NCBI GenBank assembly: GCA_034003585.1
Contig: JAVEYH010000074.1
Location: 1 to 16,955, forward strand
Direction: 5' to 3'
DNA from: JAPXSY01 sp034003585
GTDB lineage: Bacteria; Verrucomicrobiota; Kiritimatiellia; RFP12; UBA1067
DNA: 16,955 bases
This document shows, piece by piece, positions 1 through 5,735 of this stretch (the first letter of the stretch is position 1; each line of letters opens with the position of its first letter). A program made the position numbers and the translations under genes. The notes beneath the pieces are model-generated. The model was not told where the DNA came from. It did no database searches and saw only the letters and a list, made by a program, of their open reading frames with translations.

Positions 1-48
1 TACACTTCCGCCATCTGATTCTGAATCCGATGGATTTGATGAATTGCC
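1..48 (+). other. Window edge; possible tail of an upstream gene
   Basis: These bases precede recN. One forward frame closes at TGA 16-18, the recN frame has several stops (last at 40-42), and a third frame stays open until TGA 96-98, inside recN. An upstream gene could therefore end at 18 or overlap recN, but too little is present to name it. NAD kinase is a common neighbour of recN in other bacteria, but nothing visible here supports it. I see no clear promoter. Confidence 0.25.
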
Positions 49-1746
49 GTGCTCACTCACCTGTCAGTCAAACATCTCGCGATCGTGGAAGAGGCTGAAG
101 TCACGTTCGGCCCCGGCCTCAACATCATCACCGGCGAAACCGGCGCGGGCAAATCCGTGCTCATGGGCGCGCTCGACCTGGTTTTGGGGGGGCGCGCCGA
201 CAAGTCGGCCATCCGCGAGGGCGCGTCCGAGGCTTGGGTGGAAGCGGGGTTCGCGCTCGCCGACACGCGTGAGGCGGATGCGCTGCTCGATGCCGCGGGG
301 CTGCCGCCCTGCGAAGAGGGCACGCTACTGGTGCGCCGTTCGGTTTCCGCTTCGGGCGCCGGGCGCTGTCTCGTGAACGATTCGCCCGCCACCGTCCAGA
401 CGCTCCGCAGGCTGGGGAATCTGCTGGTGGACATCCACGGTCCGTATGACCACCAGTCGCTGCTGGACTCCTCGTTCCAACGGGAGGTGCTGGACGCGTA
501 CGGGCACTGTGTGCCGCAGCGCGAAGCCTGCGCCGCGGCCTGGCAGACCCTGCAGGCGCTGGAGGCGCGTCTCAACGGATTGCAGCATGACGCCCCGGAC
601 CTCGACGCGGAAACCGAACGGCTGCAATTCATCATGGAGGAGATCACCCGCGCCCAGCTCACGGATGCGGACGAGGAGGATCTGGTTTCGCGGCACGCCC
701 AGGCCGCCCATGCCGAACAGATTCTCGCACTCGGTAACGCCGTGGCGGAAGGCCTCACCGATGGCGAGCAGACTGTGTTCGCCGGACTGGTCGCGGTTCA
801 GACGCATCTGACGGACCTGGCGCGGCTTCTGCCGGAGGCGACCGGCTGGCTTACCGAGGCGCGGAATGCGGCCGTGCAGATCCAGGAGCTCGGCCGCGCC
901 GTCAGTGATTGTTTGAGCCGGATCGAGGCCGATCCCGAAACGTTGGGCCGGCTTGAAGAACGCATGGCGCTGGTGCAGCGGCTGAAGCGCAAGTACGGCC
1001 CTTCGGTGGATGAGGTGCTGGCCACCCTGAAAAAGAGCGAGGCACGGCTGCGGGATCTCGCCACGCGCACCGAACAGGCCGACGCGCTCCGCCAGGCGAT
1101 CGCGGCCGCGACCGGCACGCTCACGGAACAGGCCGCGGCACTTTCGAAAACCCGCGCGCGCGCGGCCATCGCGCTCGCCCGCGCGATCACCCGGGAACTG
1201 CACGATCTGGGCTTCCTGAAATCAGGCTTCACCGCGGATCTGACTTCCTGTCCGCCGGGACCGGACGGCGCGGACACCGTCTCCTTCGGGTTCGCGCCTA
1301 ACCCGGGCGAGCCGATGCGGCCCCTCAAAGCCATCGCCTCCAGCGGCGAGATCGCGCGGGTTATGCTCGCGGTGAAGGCGGTGCTCGCGTCGCACGACAG
1401 GATCCCCGTGCTGGTGTTTGACGAGATCGACGCCAACATCGGTGGCGAGGTGGGCCGGGTGGTGGGAGAAAAAATGCGTCGCGTGGCGGAAACCCACCAG
1501 GTGATCTCCATCACCCATCTGCCGCAATCCGCCGTCTACGGGCACCGTCACGTGGTGGTGACCAAAGAGGTGGTCCGGGGCCGGACCCGGATGCGCATCA
1601 CGACGCTGGACGAGGCGGGCCGGGTGGATGAGATCGCGCGTATGCTGGGCGGCAAGGGGTTGACCAGCGTCATTGAAAGCCATGCGCGCGAGCTGCTCGC
1701 GTCGGCCTGCTGCCGGGCCGCGACCCCGGCCAAGGGAGTCCCATGA
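49..1746 (+). CDS. recN: DNA repair ATPase RecN
   Basis: RecN is a cytoplasmic SMC-like ATPase recruited early to DNA double-strand breaks, where it helps hold DNA ends for RecA-dependent recombination. The 565-residue product is close to the usual length of about 550. The Walker A motif GETGAGKS is at residues 29-36. A central helical coiled-coil region spans roughly 150-370. The ABC signature ASSGEIARVMLA is near residue 429, and Walker B with the catalytic glutamate (VLVFDEIDANIGG) is near 454-466, followed by the H-loop region SITHLPQ. The GTG start at 49 is the only reasonable one because TGA stops lie just upstream in frame at 37-42. No strong Shine-Dalgarno is visible before it. It is the first complete gene of a + strand operon and overlaps the next gene by 4 nt (ATGA). 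Confidence 0.97.
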   Translation: MLTHLSVKHLAIVEEAEVTFGPGLNIITGETGAGKSVLMGALDLVLGGRADKSAIREGASEAWVEAGFALADTREADALLDAAGLPPCEEGTLLVRRSVSASGAGRCLVNDSPATVQTLRRLGNLLVDIHGPYDHQSLLDSSFQREVLDAYGHCVPQREACAAAWQTLQALEARLNGLQHDAPDLDAETERLQFIMEEITRAQLTDADEEDLVSRHAQAAHAEQILALGNAVAEGLTDGEQTVFAGLVAVQTHLTDLARLLPEATGWLTEARNAAVQIQELGRAVSDCLSRIEADPETLGRLEERMALVQRLKRKYGPSVDEVLATLKKSEARLRDLATRTEQADALRQAIAAATGTLTEQAAALSKTRARAAIALARAITRELHDLGFLKSGFTADLTSCPPGPDGADTVSFGFAPNPGEPMRPLKAIASSGEIARVMLAVKAVLASHDRIPVLVFDEIDANIGGEVGRVVGEKMRRVAETHQVISITHLPQSAVYGHRHVVVTKEVVRGRTRMRITTLDEAGRVDEIARMLGGKGLTSVIESHARELLASACCRAATPAKGVP

Positions 1747-2042
1747 ACCGGAAACGCCCCCCCATCCGGAAAAACCGCGCCGACGCACCCGCGCCGCAAA
1801 CGTCCGCCTACCCCGCGGAGTTCCATTTCCGGATTCTCACTGAAACCGCGGCGGATGCCGGGGCCGAATTGGCCGGGCGGATCGCCGCCTACCGGGTCAC
1901 CTCGCCGCTCGCCGTCTCGCAGGACTCGCGCGCGGGGCGTTACCGCGCGTTCCGCGTTTCGGTGAGGCTCGAAGACCGGGAAGAGCACCTGCGCTTGGAC
2001 GCGGAGATCAAACAAGTGCCTGGCGTGCGCCTGGTGCTGTAG
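1743..2042 (+). CDS. DUF493 (YbeD-like) family protein
   Basis: This 99-residue protein matches the DUF493/YbeD type of small ferredoxin-fold, ACT-like protein whose role is poorly known. The family-like segment begins at about residue 23 (YPAEFHFRILTE) and ends with the strand QVPGVRLVL at the C-terminus. The first 22 residues are a basic, proline- and alanine-rich extension, which makes it slightly longer than E. coli YbeD (87 residues). There are no membrane segments or catalytic motifs. Its ATG overlaps the recN stop in the sequence ATGA, so translation is probably coupled to recN. In E. coli ybeD sits beside lipoate genes, so the recN linkage here gives no functional hint from that source. 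The family call is good; the function is unknown. Confidence 0.8.
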   Translation: MNRKRPPIRKNRADAPAPQTSAYPAEFHFRILTETAADAGAELAGRIAAYRVTSPLAVSQDSRAGRYRAFRVSVRLEDREEHLRLDAEIKQVPGVRLVL

Positions 2043-2063
2043 GAAGGCCTTCACGGGAGAGAC

Positions 2064-3161
2064 ATGGCTGAAGTCACACTCAACGAGGTCTGCAAGCGAT
2101 ACGAGGACGGCGGGCTGGCCGTGGACCGGTTCACGCTCACCATCCGCGACGGCGAGTTTTTGGTGCTCGTGGGACCGTCAGGATGCGGCAAGTCCACCAC
2201 CCTGCGGATGATCGCGGGCCTGGAGGAGATCACGTCCGGAACGATCCGCATCGGTGACCGCTGCGTGAACGCCGTGCCGCCCAAAGACCGTGACGTGGCC
2301 ATGGTGTTCCAGAACTACGCGCTCTATCCGCACATGACCGTTTTCGAGAACATGGCATTCGGGCTGAAGCTGCGCGGGCTCCCGCGCGCCGAGATCGCGG
2401 AGCGCGTGCGGGAGGCGGCCGGCATTCTGGGACTGGACGACCTGCTGCGGCGGCTGCCCAAACAGCTCTCCGGCGGACAGCGCCAGCGGGTGGCGGTGGG
2501 CCGCGCCATTGTGCGCCAACCCAAGGTGTTCCTGTTCGATGAACCGCTCTCGAATCTGGACGCCAAAATGCGTGTGGAGATGCGCGGAGAGTTGCGGCGC
2601 CTGCACCGCCGTCTCGCGGCGACCATGGTGTATGTGACGCATGATCAGACGGAAGCCATGACCATGGGAGACCGGATTGTGGTGATGCACCGCGGCGCCA
2701 TCCAGCAGGCCGCCAGCCCGATGGAGGTGTACCGCCGGCCGGCCAACCGGTTCGTGGCGGGATTCATCGGTACGCCCCCCATGAATGTGTTGCGCGGAAA
2801 ACTGGTCCGACAGGACGGCACGCTGCGGTTTCAGTACGCGCCGGAGGCCCGGCTGCCCGTGCCGCCTGCCGCCATGCCGTCGCTGGCGCGGGCCGCGGAC
2901 CGCGAGGTGCTGCTGGGATTCCGGCCGGAAGCCCTGGGGACCGATGACGCGGCCGGGGGCGCGTCGCTGCGCGGCACGGTGGATGGCGTGGAGCCCATGG
3001 GCGCGGAGACCTTTGTCCAGCTTGTGGCCGAGGGCGGGACGCGGCTGACCGCGCGCGTTCATCCGGACCGCGTCCTGACGCCGGGCGCGGCGGCGGACTT
3101 TCCGCTCGACATGCGGCACGCGCTGTTTTTCGACGCCGAAACGGAACACGTGATCGGCTGA
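2064..3161 (+). CDS. ABC transporter ATP-binding protein, MalK/UgpC/MsmX type
   Basis: This is the cytoplasmic ATPase subunit of a CUT1-type carbohydrate importer. In 365 residues it shows Walker A GPSGCGKS (37-44), the Q-loop glutamine Q83 in VFQNYALYPHMTVFEN, the signature LSGGQRQRVAVGRA (from 135), Walker B FLFDEP with E160, the D-loop NLD, and the switch histidine H193 in THDQTEAM. A C-terminal TOBE-like regulatory region follows (about 235-365), as in MalK and UgpC. The ATG at 2064 is preceded by a GGGAGA-type Shine-Dalgarno (2055-2060). It starts 21 nt after the DUF493 gene and ends 19 nt before nadD, so it is probably co-transcribed with both. No permease or sugar-binding gene is adjacent. 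ATPases of this type can serve several transporters (MsmX is the known case), which would explain the isolated position, but the substrate cannot be told from sequence. Confidence 0.93.
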   Translation: MAEVTLNEVCKRYEDGGLAVDRFTLTIRDGEFLVLVGPSGCGKSTTLRMIAGLEEITSGTIRIGDRCVNAVPPKDRDVAMVFQNYALYPHMTVFENMAFGLKLRGLPRAEIAERVREAAGILGLDDLLRRLPKQLSGGQRQRVAVGRAIVRQPKVFLFDEPLSNLDAKMRVEMRGELRRLHRRLAATMVYVTHDQTEAMTMGDRIVVMHRGAIQQAASPMEVYRRPANRFVAGFIGTPPMNVLRGKLVRQDGTLRFQYAPEARLPVPPAAMPSLARAADREVLLGFRPEALGTDDAAGGASLRGTVDGVEPMGAETFVQLVAEGGTRLTARVHPDRVLTPGAAADFPLDMRHALFFDAETEHVIG

Positions 3162-3180
3162 ACGCATCCGGGAGGTTCTC

Positions 3181-3807
3181 ATGGCACGCATCGGTATTCT
3201 GGGCGGCACGTTCAACCCGATCCATCTGGGGCATCTGCTGATCGGCCGCGCGGCCGCGGAAGCCTTCGCCCTCGATCGCGTGCTGCTGCTGCCGTGTTGC
3301 GTGTCGCCCTTCAAAATCGGCGCGTCGGACCTCGCCCCCGACGCCGACCGCCTGGCGATGGTCCGGCTGAGCATTCAAGGCGATCCGCTGTTCGAAGCCA
3401 GCACGCTCGATCTGGACCGGGGGGGCGTCTCCTATGCGATCGACACCGTGCGCGCGTTGCGCGCGCGGTGTCCGGACGACCGCTTCGCCTTCATCATCGG
3501 CATGGACGCCCTGTGCGGGCTGAGCCATTGGCGTCAGGCCGGGGCGATGCTCGACCTGTGCGAGGTCATCACCGTCGAGCGGCCGGGTCTGGATGTGCGG
3601 GAACTCCCTGAGGAGACACTCTCCTTTCCGCGGGAGGTGCGGGACCGCCTGCTGGCGAACGTGATCCGGGGACCGCTTTTCGACGTTTCCGCCTCGGAGA
3701 TCCGAAGAAGAATTGCGGAAGGCAGAACAATCCGGTATCTTGTCTGTCCTGAGGTCGAAGCCTATATCCGCACCCGCGGACTTTACCGGACAGCAAAGGA
3801 GAAGTGA
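3181..3807 (+). CDS. nadD: Nicotinate-nucleotide adenylyltransferase NadD
   Basis: NadD transfers AMP from ATP to nicotinate mononucleotide, giving deamido-NAD, a central step of NAD synthesis in the cytoplasm. The 208-residue length is normal. The nucleotidyltransferase motif GGTFNPIHLGH lies at residues 8-18 with H15 and H18 as the HxGH histidines. The C-terminal ISSTxxR-like motif is present as DVSASEIRRRI, followed by the family ending VEAYIRTRGLY. The start is well set by GGAGG at 3171-3175, five bases before the ATG. The gene ends in a 4-nt overlap with rsfS (GTGA), matching the widely conserved nadD-rsfS pair. Confidence 0.96.
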   Translation: MARIGILGGTFNPIHLGHLLIGRAAAEAFALDRVLLLPCCVSPFKIGASDLAPDADRLAMVRLSIQGDPLFEASTLDLDRGGVSYAIDTVRALRARCPDDRFAFIIGMDALCGLSHWRQAGAMLDLCEVITVERPGLDVRELPEETLSFPREVRDRLLANVIRGPLFDVSASEIRRRIAEGRTIRYLVCPEVEAYIRTRGLYRTAKEK

Positions 3808-4157
3808 CCATTAACTCGGAACAGATTGCGCTCGAAACGGCATCGGCACTCGAGTCCAAAAAGGCGGAAGCGATCCGCATCTTCGATGTGCGCGGCATGT
3901 CGTCCGTTACCGATTTTTATGTGGTGGCTACCGGCACCTCGGCCCCGCATCTCAAAGCGCTGATCGCCGAAACCCAGCACCGCATGAAGGCGCTGGGGGT
4001 CACCACCTATCGCAAATCCGGCGAGCCCGACAGCGGCTGGGTGGTGGTGGACTATGTCCACGTCGTGGCGCACGTCTTTTCGCCTGAGGCGCGGGCGTAT
4101 TACGCGATCGAGAAACTCTGGTCTACTGCCAAAGAGCTTCCGATGCCCCCTCCGTGA
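3804..4157 (+). CDS. rsfS: Ribosome silencing factor RsfS
   Basis: RsfS (formerly Iojap/YbeB) binds ribosomal protein uL14 and blocks joining of the 30S and 50S subunits, lowering translation in starvation or stationary phase. The 117-residue product has the typical core: the DVRGMSSVTDFYVVATG segment around residues 27-44, then the YRKSGEPDSGWVVVDY and VVAHVFSPEARAYYAIEKLW segments. The assigned start is GTG at 3804, which overlaps the nadD stop. The Shine-Dalgarno AAAGGAG (3795-3801) ends only 2 nt before that GTG, so the rare start ATT at 3810, with 8 nt spacing, is a possible alternative. The last 35 nt overlap the 3' end of the gene on the other strand. Confidence 0.94.
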   Translation: MTINSEQIALETASALESKKAEAIRIFDVRGMSSVTDFYVVATGTSAPHLKALIAETQHRMKALGVTTYRKSGEPDSGWVVVDYVHVVAHVFSPEARAYYAIEKLWSTAKELPMPPP

Positions 4158-4545
4158 CGAACGCCTCCTCATCCAGACCCTGGATGTTCAGCAGCAGCCG
4201 GGCGAACCCTGCCGCATCCTCCGGGGCTCCGCCCTCGGGCCGCATTTTCGACTGCACCGCCTGACGCACAGCCGTCGCCCGGTAGGTCTGCGGAGAAATC
4301 AGCAGAAGACCGCCGGCGGCCAGCAGCAGCGCCAGACCCGCCGCGGCGGCCAGCGACCGGTGAAGCGGCCATACGGACCGTACCCGGGCGCGCGCGGCCA
4401 CGCGTGCCGCCTCCCTGCGAATGGCCTCCTCCACAGTTGCGGAGGGACCGCCCGCCCGGCGGAACGCCTCGCGGACCCGCGGCGCGAGCGTCTCCGCCTC
4501 GCGCTCCAACGCGGCGATCTCGTCGAATGTGTTTTGCGGCTTCAT
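4123..4545 (-). CDS. Small single-pass membrane protein, putative anti-sigma factor
   Basis: The 140-residue product has a charged, helix-prone N-terminal part (about 1-62), one clear membrane segment (about 64-84, rich in Ala and Leu), and a C-terminal tail of about 55 residues. Arginines before the helix suggest an inside N-terminus and an outside tail. The ATG overlaps the stop of the ECF sigma gene by 4 nt, and this position directly after an ECF sigma factor is what suggests an anti-sigma role. I see no HxxxCxxC zinc anti-sigma motif, so it is not a ZAS-type protein by sequence, and the function remains inferred. The gene has a 35-nt tail-to-tail overlap with rsfS. Confidence 0.7.
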   Translation of the reverse strand: MKPQNTFDEIAALEREAETLAPRVREAFRRAGGPSATVEEAIRREAARVAARARVRSVWPLHRSLAAAAGLALLLAAGGLLLISPQTYRATAVRQAVQSKMRPEGGAPEDAAGFARLLLNIQGLDEEAFVTEGASEALWQ

Positions 4546-5177
4546 GTCCAGCTCTCCTCGGCCAGCATCCGTTTCAGTTTCGTCATGGCGTCGTGCATCC
4601 GCCCAAGCGCCGTGTTGAGCGGAATGTCCAGCGTCTTCGCGATCTCATGAAAAGGCAGATCGCCCTGCACCCGCATCAGGAACACCTCCCGCTGCACGTC
4701 GGGCAGCGCCCCGACCGCACACATCACGCGCGCCTTCAGGTCCCCGCGCTCCACCGTTTCAAGCGGTCCGGACCCGGTGTCCGCCACCTGTTCGATCAGC
4801 GGCCGGTCCTCCTCATGCGAAACCGCGTCCAGACTCACGACCGGTTTTCGCTTGCGACGGAAGTCGATCAGCAGGTTGCGCGCGATCTTCCACATCCAGG
4901 CCTTGAAGGACACGTCATGGAACCGTGCCGCATGGCGGATGATCCGTACCCAAACCTCCTGATAGAGATCCTCGGCGTCCGCGCGGTTCGCAGTCATGCC
5001 CAGCAGCCACGAAAACAGCGCCGACCGGTACCGGCCCACCAGCCGTTCCAAAGCCGCCGCATCGCCCTCGGCAAAGGACTTCAACAGGCAGGCATCGCTC
5101 TCCGCTGCGGTCTCCGGCTGCATAGGGCTTGCAGACAAGAACGGGGCCGCTGCCGCTTTATTGGCGTTGCCTTTCAA
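4542..5177 (-). CDS. RNA polymerase ECF sigma factor (sigma-70 family)
   Basis: This 211-residue protein directs RNA polymerase to a specific promoter set. Region sigma2 covers roughly 38-115, with the core-binding segment DAEDLYQEVWVRI and the -10-recognition segment FKAWMWKIARNLLIDFRRK. Region sigma4 covers about 150-205, with LPDVQREVFLMRVQGDLPF and the helix-turn-helix IAKTLDIPLNTALGRMHDA. No sigma3 region is present, as expected for ECF factors. The start is TTG at 5177-5175, supported by AGAGGAG six bases upstream (5190-5184); that TTG overlaps the ogt stop in TTGA. An ATG at residue 19 is a possible alternative start but has a poor ribosome site. The gene sits between ogt and the one-helix membrane protein, overlapping each by 4 nt. 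Confidence 0.93.
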   Translation of the reverse strand: MKGNANKAAAAPFLSASPMQPETAAESDACLLKSFAEGDAAALERLVGRYRSALFSWLLGMTANRADAEDLYQEVWVRIIRHAARFHDVSFKAWMWKIARNLLIDFRRKRKPVVSLDAVSHEEDRPLIEQVADTGSGPLETVERGDLKARVMCAVGALPDVQREVFLMRVQGDLPFHEIAKTLDIPLNTALGRMHDAMTKLKRMLAEESWT

Positions 5178-5680
5178 AAAAGACTCCTCTCGATCTCCAA
5201 CAGACGGGCCTTCCGCGCCACCCCCCCCCCGTATCCGGTCAGCGTACCGTCGGCGCCGATGATCCGGTGGCAGGGAATCAGGATCGGGATCGGATTGGCG
5301 CCGTTGGCCATGCCCACCGCGCGCGCCGCACCGGGACGGCCGATCGCGCGGGCGATCTGCCCGTACGAGGCGGTGGCGCCGTACGGCACCTCCAGCACCC
5401 GTTCCCAGACGCGGTGCATGAAGAGCGTGCCCCCCGGCGCCAGCGGTAGATCGAAGCGCCGCAACCGCCCTTCGAGATACGCGGCAACCTGACGGGACGC
5501 CTCCCGCAGCAAAGGGTTCTCACCCGGTTCGGCCGCGGATGGCGGCGTGTCCACCTCAAAAAGCAGATGCGTCACCGCCTCACCGGTCCCCACGATGCCG
5601 ATCCGCCCGATCTGCGCGGTCTCGCGATAGAGGCACCGTATCGTCTCCGGTTTTCCGCATGATCGTATGATGGCGGTCAA
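5174..5680 (-). CDS. ogt: Methylated-DNA--protein-cysteine methyltransferase (Ogt/MGMT)
   Basis: Ogt removes alkyl groups from O6-alkylguanine (and O4-alkylthymine) in DNA by transferring them to its own cysteine, a one-time suicide reaction. With the start at 5680 it has 168 residues, normal for the family. The active site IPCHRIIG has C137, H138 and R139. The arginine finger is R120 in GRPGAARAVG, and the DNA-binding helix segment is PYGATASYGQIARAIG. The C-terminus GYGGGVARKARLLEIE is also typical. I chose TTG at 5680-5678 because it has a strong GGAGGAGGG upstream (5693-5685) and gives a standard N-terminus. The frame stays open to 5845, but a longer start would overlap the solute-binding gene and add about 55 atypical residues. 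It ends in a TTGA overlap with the sigma gene. Confidence 0.92.
   Translation of the reverse strand: MTAIIRSCGKPETIRCLYRETAQIGRIGIVGTGEAVTHLLFEVDTPPSAAEPGENPLLREASRQVAAYLEGRLRRFDLPLAPGGTLFMHRVWERVLEVPYGATASYGQIARAIGRPGAARAVGMANGANPIPILIPCHRIIGADGTLTGYGGGVARKARLLEIERSLF
5184..5190 (-). promoter_or_regulatory. Shine-Dalgarno deciding the TTG start of the ECF sigma gene
   Basis: AGAGGAG on the minus strand lies six bases upstream of TTG 5177-5175, inside the last codons of ogt. It supports TTG over the downstream ATG at 5123. Confidence 0.65.
5221..5230. repeat. C10/G10 homopolymer inside ogt
   Basis: Ten consecutive C on the + strand (ten G in the sense of ogt) encode the glycines before V154 of Ogt, 14 codons before its stop. 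Runs of this length can slip in replication or transcription, and they are also a common site of sequencing error. A one-base change would shift the ogt C-terminus and move its stop away from the coupled sigma start. Confidence 0.9.
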
Positions 5681-5684
5681 GAAT

Positions 5685-5693
5685 CCCTCCTCC
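5685..5693 (-). promoter_or_regulatory. Shine-Dalgarno deciding the TTG start of ogt
   Basis: GGAGGAGGG on the minus strand lies just upstream of TTG 5680-5678 at near-ideal spacing, in the 55-nt gap after the solute-binding gene. It argues against the longer upstream reading. Confidence 0.7.
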
Positions 5694-5735
5694 GGATGGC
5701 CTGCCCGATCCGGTTGGGATCGCGGGCTCCGCGGC

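Noticed and set aside
325..1203. 292-codon minus-strand frame inside recN
   Set aside because: RecN motifs are intact on the + strand; this frame is a shadow of high GC content.
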